From assembly GCA_015055965.1 (NCBI GenBank), contig SVHG01000007.1, positions 1-64,000 of the forward strand: 64,000 nucleotides of DNA, given 5' to 3'. This DNA is from Clostridiales bacterium. Lineage in GTDB: Bacteria; Bacillota; Clostridia; Christensenellales; Borkfalkiaceae. Below the pieces are notes generated by a model. That model worked only from the letters and a program-made list of their open reading frames with translations. It did no database searches and had not been told where the DNA came from. Positions 25,143 to 31,761 of this stretch are shown piece by piece. Positions within the stretch are counted from its first letter, which is position 1. Every line of letters begins with the position of its first letter. The position numbers were made by a program, and so were the translations under genes.

Positions 25143-25170
25143 ATAATCGACCTATAGCCCTATTTTTTAG
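25143..25170 (+). repeat. 28-bp dispersed motif, copy 4 (at MATE gene stop)
   Basis: Copy ATAATCGACCTATAGCCCTA followed by six Ts. It ends 4 bp from the MATE stop codon. Confidence 0.6.
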
Positions 25171-25173
25171 TTG

Positions 25174-26538
25174 TTAAGCGGTAAAAATAGTGCCGTTTTG
25201 CTCTTTTTGTTGCATTTTTTTAATTACCACGTTAAAGGATATAATAAAGCAAATCATACCGCCAACCCAAGCTAAGCTATTAGAAAAGCACGCGCCTAAG
25301 TAGCCGAAGTTTTTAGCAAGCACGAAGCATGCAAAGCATCTCATGAAAAGCTCCGTAATACCGCCGATAACGGTAAGCGAGGACTTGCCAAGCCCTTGCA
25401 GGCTTTCACGGGTGTAAAGTAAAATACATAACGCGTAATAGAAGCAGGACTGAATACCTATATATTGGAAAATTAGGTTAACAACCTTATCGCTAGCGCC
25501 GTATAGAAGCAGTCTTGAAAGTGGCTTGCAGAAGATAAAGTTCATACTCATACTAACTGCGGTAAAAATCAAGCCCATAAGATAAGACGCTTTAACCCCT
25601 TTTTTAATTCTGTCTAGCTTGTTTGCACCATAGTTTTGTCCACAGTAAACGCCCATCGTGGCGGTAGAACCGAATAAAACTGCAGAAAATAGATTATCTA
25701 TTTTATTTGCGGTTGACTGTGCCATTACGCAATCAGGGTCGGGTAGGGAATTAAAGGCTACCTGCTGAACCATACAGCTTATTGCGGTTATAGTGGACTG
25801 GAATGCCATTGGAATACCGATTGCCAAATGGTTAAAGCAGAATGCTTTGTTTAGCTTTAAATCTTGCTTTGTAAGTCTTAAAACCTGATACTTTTTAAAT
25901 ATGATAACGTAACCGACGATTGCAGAAATCGCTTGACTTAAAACGGTTGCCCAGCCTGCCCAAGCGGCAGAAAGGTCGGTAATAAACAGTAAGCTGTTAA
26001 GCGCGATATTTAAAATTGCGCAAATAATTAAAATGGTAAGGGGTGTTTTGCTATCCCCCATAGCGCGCATAAAGTGTGCAGAAAGATTATACATGGAAGT
26101 AAACAGTATACCTGCAAAAATTGCACGTATATAATCAACGGCGTATTCCATAAACTGCTCGTTGGTTTTCATTAAGGTTAAAATAGAAGGCGCTAATATA
26201 ATGAAAATAACGCTTAAAATTAAGGAAACGGTGGTGGTTAAAATTAGAGACGTTGCCACGCTTTTGCGCATTAAATCTTCCTTTTTAGCCCCTACGTACT
26301 GGCTTAGCTTTATGCCGAAGCCTGCTGTAAAGCCTTGCGCAAAGCCGTTAACTAAAAATATAAGAGAGCTGGTTAAATTTATGCCCGTAACTACTAATTC
26401 CCCTCTTGAAAGGGAAACTATAAGGGTATCGCCCAAAGCGTATAGCGTTTGAAGCATATGCCCAATAGCAAGCGGAAGGGCGAATAAAAATATTTTTTTA
26501 AATGGCGAGCCGGTCGTCATATCGGTAACTTTTGCCAT
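25174..26538 (-). CDS. MATE-family multidrug/cation antiporter
   Basis: A 454-residue inner-membrane exporter with 12 predicted helices in two six-helix halves. The opening MTTGSPFKKIFLFALPLAIGH is typical of the DinF/NorM-like MATE branch in Clostridia. It is expected to expel drugs or metabolites in exchange for Na+ or H+. It is a single gene with its own promoter and a perfect palindrome overlapping the start of transcription, so it is probably repressed by a dedicated or global regulator that is not next door. Confidence 0.92.
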   Translation of the reverse strand: MAKVTDMTTGSPFKKIFLFALPLAIGHMLQTLYALGDTLIVSLSRGELVVTGINLTSSLIFLVNGFAQGFTAGFGIKLSQYVGAKKEDLMRKSVATSLILTTTVSLILSVIFIILAPSILTLMKTNEQFMEYAVDYIRAIFAGILFTSMYNLSAHFMRAMGDSKTPLTILIICAILNIALNSLLFITDLSAAWAGWATVLSQAISAIVGYVIIFKKYQVLRLTKQDLKLNKAFCFNHLAIGIPMAFQSTITAISCMVQQVAFNSLPDPDCVMAQSTANKIDNLFSAVLFGSTATMGVYCGQNYGANKLDRIKKGVKASYLMGLIFTAVSMSMNFIFCKPLSRLLLYGASDKVVNLIFQYIGIQSCFYYALCILLYTRESLQGLGKSSLTVIGGITELFMRCFACFVLAKNFGYLGACFSNSLAWVGGMICFIISFNVVIKKMQQKEQNGTIFTA

Positions 26539-26606
26539 AAATATCCTTTTGATTCTTTACTTTTTTGCAAAATTTTAGCCCCAAAACAAGGGCGTTTAAG
26601 GGCGTG

Positions 26607-26625
26607 AACAGTATATAATACTGTT
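26607..26625. promoter_or_regulatory. MATE gene operator palindrome
   Basis: AACAGTATATAATACTGTT is a perfect 8-bp inverted repeat around a 3-bp centre. It begins just downstream of the -10 box (minus strand) and covers the expected transcription start. A wider pair, GCGTGA and TCACGC (26602-26607 and 26634-26639), surrounds it. Confidence 0.6.
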
Positions 26626-26654
26626 AGTATAGCTCACGCGTTAAAAAAAATCAA
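26626..26654 (-). promoter_or_regulatory. MATE gene promoter
   Basis: On the minus strand TTGATT, 17 bp, TATACT, about 90 bp before the MATE start. Confidence 0.65.
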
Positions 26655-26692
26655 CTAACGAAAAAGCAAAAAATAAAAATTAAAAAAATTCG

Positions 26693-26721
26693 GTATAAAA
26701 ATTTATTTCGCTGTGAATAAT
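26693..26721 (+). promoter_or_regulatory. Possible forespore (sigma-F-like) promoter of the YwmB-like gene
   Basis: GTATA, 15 bp, GTGAATAAT. It has the same spacing and nearly the same boxes as the element before the M23 gene. It departs from the sigma-F -10 pattern at one of the two leading G positions. Confidence 0.35.
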
Positions 26722-26750
26722 TAAAGGGAAAAATGGGGAAGGGGGAACTA

Positions 26751-27218
26751 ATGAAAAAACAAAACCTTCAAAAATTAGCGACGTTTATTCTTTTTGCTAC
26801 CGTTTTTAGCTGGTGCGCCTTTAGCTATCTTGCGCCAAAGCCCTTTTTTGATTGCGAGCAAGGGGCGTATACCTTTTACTTATATTCTAAATCTAGTAGC
26901 GCAAAAATCGTAACGGTAAACGCTAGTAACGTAAAAGAAAGCTTAAAAGGGCTTACTAACGTTAAAGGGCAAAGCCTGTTTTTGGATTATTCTTTAATAA
27001 GTAAGGAAAAAAGCTTAACGGCAATAAACAATCAAATAAAATCAAAAAGAGCAACGCTGGCTTTTACTGAAGAGGGAGAATGGGGAAAAAGCGAGTATTA
27101 TTATTCTCCCTTAATTTCGGATTTTATAGTTATTAACGGCTATAAAATAAATCTTCACGTGGTTATTAGCGAAAAAGGAGCGTCTATAGGCTCGCCCATA
27201 CTTTTTGGCTCTTATTAA
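26751..27218 (+). CDS. Small exported or membrane-anchored protein, possibly YwmB-like
   Basis: 155 residues from the ATG at 26751, chosen because AGGGGGA lies directly upstream; an in-frame ATG at 26733 would add six residues without an RBS. There is one N-terminal hydrophobic segment (about 8-28). The rest is a small mixed alpha/beta domain ending GSPILFGSY. The blocks EYYYSPLI and INGYKINLHVVI followed by that ending remind me of YwmB (TATA-box-like fold) proteins. YwmB is encoded near spoIID and spoIIQ in many Firmicutes. The match is from memory and not secure. The neighbouring SpoIIQ-like gene and twin promoters fit a sporulation role. Confidence 0.5.
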   Translation: MKKQNLQKLATFILFATVFSWCAFSYLAPKPFFDCEQGAYTFYLYSKSSSAKIVTVNASNVKESLKGLTNVKGQSLFLDYSLISKEKSLTAINNQIKSKRATLAFTEEGEWGKSEYYYSPLISDFIVINGYKINLHVVISEKGASIGSPILFGSY

Positions 27219-27235
27219 AAATTTTTTAAAATAAG

Positions 27236-27264
27236 GTATAAAATATAAAATGTGGGGAAATAAT
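27236..27264 (+). promoter_or_regulatory. Possible sigma-F promoter of the M23 gene
   Basis: GTATA, 15 bp, GGAAATAAT matches the forespore sigma-F pattern (GYATA, about 15 bp, GGNNANANT). It is placed 27 bp upstream of the ATG. In B. subtilis spoIIQ is transcribed by sigma-F. Confidence 0.5.
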
Positions 27265-27290
27265 CTACATACAAAACAGGAGGTTTTAAA

Positions 27291-27995
27291 ATGCAGGCAA
27301 AAAAGCATTCAAAAAACAATTTTTTTAAGAAGAATATTTACTATTTAGTTTTCGCGTTCGTGTTATTAGCGGTGGTAGCGGTTAGCGTCGTGCTATTCGT
27401 AAACGATCAAGATTCTCTTGACGCTTTAAATTCCTCAGGGCAAAGCGATACCTTACAAAGACCGCAGGATTCAACGGGTGGTGTAAATTCTTCTACCAAT
27501 ACGGAAGATTCAACTCAAACGGGCGGTAACGAAAATGAAGAGGATAAGCCGGAGGATAAGCCCACTCAAACGGTTGTAAGCTTTATTTTACCGGTAGAAA
27601 ATTCAACCGTTATTTGCGATTATACGGCAACCTCGGTGGTTTATAACAAAACCCTTAACGTATACACGGGGCATTTAGCAATTGACTTTGGCGCAGATTA
27701 CGGCGCTAACGTAAAAGCAGTTTACGCCGGGGAAATAGAAAGTATAACTACCTCTTATTTAACGGGTACGACCGTAACTATTGATCACGGCAATAATTTA
27801 AAAACCGTTTATAACGGGTTAGAGGTTGCAGAAGGCTTAACTCAAGGCATGAAGGTTAGTCAGGGCGCAATTATCGGCTACGTATCCGATAATAACAGAC
27901 AGGAATATAAAGACGGCCCCCATCTTCACTTTGAGGTTTGGAAAGACGGCAGTAAGATTTCCCCTTATAAATATCTTAGCGTAAGTGACAAGTAA
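27291..27995 (+). CDS. M23-family (LytM) peptidase, SpoIIQ-like
   Basis: A 234-residue bitopic membrane protein: short cytoplasmic N-terminus, one helix at about 16-38, a Ser/Thr/Glu-rich linker to about 100, then a LytM domain at about 105-230. All zinc ligands are present: His128 and Asp132 (HLAID), and His211/His213 (HLHFE). In B. subtilis SpoIIQ the first ligand is lost, whereas clostridial SpoIIQ keeps it and is an active endopeptidase needed for engulfment. RBS AGGAGG. The small size, single helix, linker and sigma-F-like promoter favour SpoIIQ over a general autolysin, but without SpoIID or SpoIIIA context this remains an inference. Confidence 0.75.
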   Translation: MQAKKHSKNNFFKKNIYYLVFAFVLLAVVAVSVVLFVNDQDSLDALNSSGQSDTLQRPQDSTGGVNSSTNTEDSTQTGGNENEEDKPEDKPTQTVVSFILPVENSTVICDYTATSVVYNKTLNVYTGHLAIDFGADYGANVKAVYAGEIESITTSYLTGTTVTIDHGNNLKTVYNGLEVAEGLTQGMKVSQGAIIGYVSDNNRQEYKDGPHLHFEVWKDGSKISPYKYLSVSDK

Positions 27996-28024
27996 AAGGG
28001 AATATTTATAAAAAGTAATAATAT

Positions 28025-28060
28025 AAAAGACCTTGCAGTAAAATATTGTAAGGTCTTTTT
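28025..28060 (+). terminator. M23 gene terminator overlapping the M1 gene's RBS
   Basis: A 13-bp stem AAAAGACCTTGCA / TGTAAGGTCTTTT (one G-U) closes an 8-9 nt loop and is followed by more Ts. The only SD-like sequence for the next gene (AAGG at 28050-28053) is in its 3' arm, 9 bp before that ATG. Confidence 0.8.
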
Positions 28061-28062
28061 AT

Positions 28063-29439
28063 ATGAAAAAATTATTAATTTGTTTGTGCTCTTTATTCTT
28101 TTTATTTTGTTTACCTTACGGTTGTAAAAGTGCTGATAATCGACCTATAGACCGCTATTTTCTTGAAATAGAATACGAAAATGGGCAAATAAAGGGTAAA
28201 ATGGAATATTGCTTTTATTTAAAAAGTGAAGATAGCGCTCTGCTTTTTAATTTATATCCAAACCAAATGAATATAGAAGGTTGCTCTATTTTAATCAGCG
28301 ACGTCAGCTTCAAAAATACGCCCTGTAGTTATAAATTAATAGAAGATGACGCGTATTTATCGGTTGAGCTACCTAATAACTATAAAAAAGGGGAAGAAAT
28401 TACGCTAACGGTTGAATTTTTAACAACCGTCCCCACTTCTTTATTGCGCTTGGGGCAAAACGGCACTACCGTAAATCTTGCCTATTTTTACCCAATGGCT
28501 TGTGTTTTTAGCGAAGAATATATTAAACAAGCATTCGTTGAAATAGGCGATCCCTTTTACTGTGATTTTTGTAATATGCAGGTAAATTTAACCCTTCCTT
28601 CCGTAATGAGTGTTGCCTGTGGCTTTAAGCCCGTTGGTATAGAGAATATGGGAGAAAAAACGACCTACTGTTATGAAATGAATGGCGTTAAAAATTTTGC
28701 CTGCGCCCTTTCTGATAAATACAATATAGTTAGCTCTAAGATGGGCGATACGCAGGTAAATTATTTTTATTATAAAGAGGATAATCCCGAAGAACTCCTT
28801 GATAAAATGATTGATTGCTTGCAGTTTTTAAATAGCGAAATAGGGCAGTATCCCTATTCGGTATTAACGGTTGCTCAATCACCTTACGAGTATGGGGGAA
28901 TGGAATATTCCGCTTTTTGCGTCGTTGGGGAAAGCATTAGTGAAAGCGACTACGAATATTCGCTATTTCACGAAATTTGTCATCAGTATTTTCCAATATC
29001 CTTTTTATTTAACGAATACGATAGCGGTTATTTAGATGAGGGGCTAACCGAATTTTTAACGCAAAGCTATTTAGAAAAGCAAAAGGCGGGTGTAAAAAGG
29101 GCACACGCGCAGTATTCCGCTTCTTTAATTTCCGCATACAATCGTGCTCAAAAAACCCTTGGCTATAAGGTTGATGGAGTTATGAAAAAACCGCTTAACG
29201 CTTTTTCTTCAAGGGAAGAATACGTGGTTACCGCTTATTATAAGGGATATTTACTTTTTTACCACTTGGAAAAAACGTGCGGAGATTTGCTTCCTTATTT
29301 AAAAAAGGCTTATAACAAATATTCTTTTAAAAATTTTGGGGAAGAAGAGCTTATTTCTTGCTTTGGATCTAACAAAAAGCAAGCTGAAAAAATCTTTGAA
29401 GAAAATGTTTTTAAAGGGGCGATTATTACGCTTGATTAA
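28063..29439 (+). CDS. M1-family (gluzincin) aminopeptidase-like lipoprotein
   Basis: A 458-residue exported zinc peptidase. The signal peptide MKKLLICLCSLFFLFCLPYG ends in Cys21, with a plausible lipobox. The beta-rich N-terminal domain (about 28-200) is followed by the thermolysin-like domain. That domain holds the exopeptidase-type motif GGMEY (a variant of GAMEN) and zinc site His303-Glu304-x-x-His307 with the third ligand Glu326, exactly 18 residues later as in M1 enzymes. It lacks the long C-terminal HEAT domain. Two oddities: its RBS lies in a terminator stem, and codons 25-34, right after the lipobox, match the 28-bp intergenic motif. Possible substrates are extracellular peptides. 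Confidence 0.8.
   Translation: MKKLLICLCSLFFLFCLPYGCKSADNRPIDRYFLEIEYENGQIKGKMEYCFYLKSEDSALLFNLYPNQMNIEGCSILISDVSFKNTPCSYKLIEDDAYLSVELPNNYKKGEEITLTVEFLTTVPTSLLRLGQNGTTVNLAYFYPMACVFSEEYIKQAFVEIGDPFYCDFCNMQVNLTLPSVMSVACGFKPVGIENMGEKTTYCYEMNGVKNFACALSDKYNIVSSKMGDTQVNYFYYKEDNPEELLDKMIDCLQFLNSEIGQYPYSVLTVAQSPYEYGGMEYSAFCVVGESISESDYEYSLFHEICHQYFPISFLFNEYDSGYLDEGLTEFLTQSYLEKQKAGVKRAHAQYSASLISAYNRAQKTLGYKVDGVMKKPLNAFSSREEYVVTAYYKGYLLFYHLEKTCGDLLPYLKKAYNKYSFKNFGEEELISCFGSNKKQAEKIFEENVFKGAIITLD
28136..28163 (+). repeat. 28-bp dispersed motif, copy 5 (inside a coding sequence)
   Basis: Copy ATAATCGACCTATAGACCGC followed by TATTTT. It shares its first 17 bases with copy 4. It encodes part of NRPIDRYF just after the lipobox of the M1-type lipoprotein, so it is read in frame. 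Confidence 0.55.
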
Positions 29440-29460
29440 TGGGGAAAATCGTGTTATAAT
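29432..29460 (+). promoter_or_regulatory. FmdB-like gene promoter
   Basis: TTGATT, 17 bp, TATAAT. It overlaps the end of the M1 gene. A GCTGTTT / AAACAGC hairpin follows at 29472-29497. Confidence 0.6.
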
Positions 29461-29499
29461 GTAAACGATAAGCTGTTTGATTATTTGCTAAAACAGCCG

Positions 29500-29527
29500 A
29501 TAATCGACTTATAGCCCTATTTTTAGG
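29500..29527 (+). repeat. 28-bp dispersed motif, copy 6
   Basis: Copy ATAATCGACTTATAGCCCTA followed by five Ts, directly abutting the AGGAGA RBS of the FmdB-like gene. Confidence 0.6.
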
Positions 29528-29535
29528 AGAAAATT

Positions 29536-29736
29536 ATGCCACTTTTTGAATACGAATGTAAAACCTGCGGTGAAAAAATAGAATTATTTGTTAAAAGTCA
29601 AGCATCAACCCCTTTATGTAAAAAATGCGGTGCGCCCCTATCCCGTGTTTATAGCGGTAAAATTTACGGTGCAACCGGGCAAAAATGCGGTAAGGGGTGT
29701 AGTGGGGATTGTGCTAAGTGTTCCGGCTGTAAATAA
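29536..29736 (+). CDS. FmdB-family zinc-ribbon protein
   Basis: A 66-residue cytoplasmic protein. The N-terminal zinc ribbon begins MPLFEYECKTCGEKIE with CxxC at 8-11, and a second CxxC (CKKCG) lies at about 29. This is the usual FmdB/putative regulatory protein form. The C-terminus is unusually Cys-rich (CGKGCSGDCAKCSGCK), which could bind an extra metal. The biological role of the family is unknown. RBS AGGAGA. The stop codon is overlapped by a repeat element. Confidence 0.85.
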   Translation: MPLFEYECKTCGEKIELFVKSQASTPLCKKCGAPLSRVYSGKIYGATGQKCGKGCSGDCAKCSGCK

Positions 29737-29856
29737 GCCCTATCTACTTCGCTATAGAGGCAAAGCCTTGCGCTTGCCCTCGGTCATTTACGCTAAAGTA
29801 AACTCCCGTCGGTCAATGCTCGGTTTTCCCACTCTAGCTTGTATCTAGTGCTTATT
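29732..29856. repeat. Modular inverted-end repeat, copy R2 (core A)
   Basis: Starts AATAAGCCCTATCTAC on the FmdB-like gene stop and ends GTATCTAGTGCTTATT. The core A interior matches R1 closely (GCCTTGCGCTTGCCCTCGGT onward). Confidence 0.8.
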
Positions 29857-29857
29857 A

Positions 29858-29981
29858 CATAACCCTGACCTGCTTCGCATTTGTCACGAAAACTCATATT
29901 TCTTTCGGTTAGGTACGATAGTTGCGCGCCCATCAAGAAATAATCGTTATTCTTGCCAACTACTCGCATCTAGTGCTTATT
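29858..29981. repeat. Modular inverted-end repeat, copy R3 (core C)
   Basis: Same ends as the family (CATAACCCTGACC ... CTAGTGCTTATT) with a different interior. Core C contains CTTCGCATTTGTCACGAAAA and a TTGCCAACTACTCGCATC tail. It lies directly behind R2. Confidence 0.7.
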
Positions 29982-29982
29982 G

Positions 29983-30154
29983 CATAAGTCCTATCTACGC
30001 TGCAATAGAGGCGAAGCCTTGTTCTATAATAAGAGCCATCCCTAAATTCGCACGGGTGCGAACATCATCACGAAGTGATATCATTCGTGCAAAGCACGAA
30101 TATCATTGCTTTAGCAATATCATTGCGCAAGCCACGCTTGTATCCAGTGCTTAT
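29983..30154. repeat. Modular inverted-end repeat, copy R4, carrying hairpin array HA2
   Basis: Left half ATAAGTCCTATCTACG through GGCGAAGCCTTG, then the array leader (TCTATAATAAGAGCC). Hairpins with different stems follow (TTCGCACGGGTGCGAA, ATCACGAAGTGAT, ATTCGTGCAAAGCACGAAT, ATTGCTTTAGCAAT) joined by CATCA or TATCA. The right end is CCAGTGCTTAT. This copy shows the array sitting inside the element. Confidence 0.75.
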
Positions 30155-30158
30155 CTGT

Positions 30159-30193
30159 AATAAGCCTTGCTTGCTTCGTTATAAAGACTTATT
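30159..30193. repeat. Coreless remnant of the modular repeat
   Basis: AATAAGCCTTGCTTGCTTCG is followed after a few bases by GACTTATT, so the two ends are present with almost nothing between them. The rest of the gap up to the promoter at 30256 is AT-rich with no visible feature. Confidence 0.5.
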
Positions 30194-30255
30194 TTTGCCA
30201 GCGAAAAAAGGATTTTCATTTTTTTATTTATCTTTAGATAATTAGAAAAAAACTG

Positions 30256-30284
30256 TTGACAAAAGGTCGTTTATTTGTTACAAT
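30256..30284 (+). promoter_or_regulatory. LRR lipoprotein promoter
   Basis: TTGACA, 17 bp, TACAAT, with a 50-nt leader to the start codon. Confidence 0.75.
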
Positions 30285-30339
30285 ATACGAAGTATTTTAT
30301 TAAATGCTACTTTTATTATGCTCTTTTTAGGAGATAACT

Positions 30340-31506
30340 ATGAAATTATTTAAGAAACTTTTAGCTATTATGCTCGCAATTTGTTGCGTTGCAGCAATCA
30401 CCGCGTGTGATGAAAACACCTCTGAAGAATACGATACCAATAAGACTGGTATCGCTCTTGAATACAAGGTTACTGAAGAAGACGGTAAGGGTTACGCAAC
30501 CGTTACCGGTTTATTCCTTTCTGATAAGCAGAAAGCAAGCCTTGGTAAAGAAAGCTTAAAGACTGAAGCTATTGAAATCGGTGTAGACGGTAAAATCGAA
30601 GTTGTTGCTTACGACGAAGATAACGCTCCTAAGTACGACGAAAATGGCAACCTAGTAACTGAAACTATTGAAATCGGCAAAGAATACGACGGTATCACCG
30701 TGGAAAGCTTTAAGATTGCAGAAGCTGCTTTCAGCAACCAAACCATCATTAAATCAGTTAAGGTTGGTTCTTCTGTTGAATTTATTGGCGCAGGCGCATT
30801 CGCAGGTTGTTCTAACCTTAAGAGTATGGAGCTTCCCTTCGTTGGCGAAACCGCAGGCGAAAACGTAAACTCTAAGAAGATTTTTGGTTTCGTTTTCGGT
30901 ACTGTTGCAGCAGACGGTTGTTCATCTATCACCTCTAACTACAATACTTCAGGCACTTTAGCATTCTATATTCCTACCTCTTTAAAGGAAGTAGTAATTA
31001 ACTATGCAGAAGGTTCAGTTCTTCCCGAATATGCCTTCAATAAGATTACCACTTTAGAAAAGGTAACCGTAAACGGCGCAGTAAGCGTTGGTAAGCACGC
31101 ATTCGAAGGCTGTTCTGCTTTATATAACGTTGTAATGCCCGATCTTAAGAATGAAATCGGCAAGAATGCATTTGCAGGCTGTGCTAAGCTAGTTAACCTA
31201 TTTGCAAAGGCAGAAGGCGTTGTTACCTTCCCCGCAGGTATCGTTATTTATCAATCTGCATTTAGCGGTTGCTCTAACTTAGGTTACGGCGCAGATCTTA
31301 TTGATTTAAGCGGTGCTACCATGTACGAAAAGGCTTTCGCATCTTGCACCTCTTTCAAGGCAGTTAAGTTCGTTAGTGCAAACGTTAAGGGCTCAGCTGT
31401 ATTCAGCGGTTGTTCATCATTAGAAAGTGTTACCGTAGACGGCCAAGATTGCACTGAAGGTAGCTGGGATTTTGATGATAACGGCAATATCGTTGTAAAC
31501 GGTTAA
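30340..31506 (+). CDS. Leucine-rich-repeat (BspA/LRR_5-type) lipoprotein
   Basis: A 388-residue surface lipoprotein. The signal peptide ends in lipobox AITAC (Cys23). After a linker (about 24-110) come LRR_5 units of the BspA kind, recognisable by the recurring A-F-x-G-C-x-x-L pattern: AFAGCSNLKSMELP near 155, AFEGCSALYNVVMP near 253, AFAGCAKLVNL near 277 and AFSGCSNL near 308. Such proteins bind host matrix or partner cells in other gut bacteria, but the ligand here is unknown. RBS AGGAGA. Stand-alone gene with its own promoter and terminator. A shorter relative lies at 54191. Confidence 0.88.
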   Translation: MKLFKKLLAIMLAICCVAAITACDENTSEEYDTNKTGIALEYKVTEEDGKGYATVTGLFLSDKQKASLGKESLKTEAIEIGVDGKIEVVAYDEDNAPKYDENGNLVTETIEIGKEYDGITVESFKIAEAAFSNQTIIKSVKVGSSVEFIGAGAFAGCSNLKSMELPFVGETAGENVNSKKIFGFVFGTVAADGCSSITSNYNTSGTLAFYIPTSLKEVVINYAEGSVLPEYAFNKITTLEKVTVNGAVSVGKHAFEGCSALYNVVMPDLKNEIGKNAFAGCAKLVNLFAKAEGVVTFPAGIVIYQSAFSGCSNLGYGADLIDLSGATMYEKAFASCTSFKAVKFVSANVKGSAVFSGCSSLESVTVDGQDCTEGSWDFDDNGNIVVNG

Positions 31507-31534
31507 TCTAAAAAGAAGCTAATTTAAAATAATC

Positions 31535-31567
31535 AACGGTGGATTTATATCCGCCGTTTTATTTTTT
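31535..31567 (+). terminator. LRR lipoprotein terminator
   Basis: Stem AACGGTGGAT / ATCCGCCGTT (one G-U) followed by TTTTATTTTTT. Confidence 0.8.
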
Positions 31568-31690
31568 AAAAACTGTTTTATAAGTAATTTTCATTCAACG
31601 ATATTGAAGCCGTTTTTAAGCCGGTAAGCGCCTATTTTTTAAATAATATTTTTTAACAAAAAATATCCTAAAAATATTAGCGGTAAGAGG

Positions 31691-31719
31691 TTGAAAAAAA
31701 AGCCGCCGTATGTTATACT
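31691..31719 (+). promoter_or_regulatory. dnaE promoter
   Basis: TTGAAA, 17 bp, TATACT, about 42 bp before the dnaE start. Confidence 0.7.
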
Positions 31720-31761
31720 TATAATAGCTATAATTAAAAGTAATTTTTACGTGGGGAAAAC

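Noticed and set aside
29588..29848. 86-codon frame running through the FmdB-like gene into repeat R2
   Set aside because: It overlaps a well-supported zinc-ribbon gene in another frame and continues into non-coding repeat sequence.
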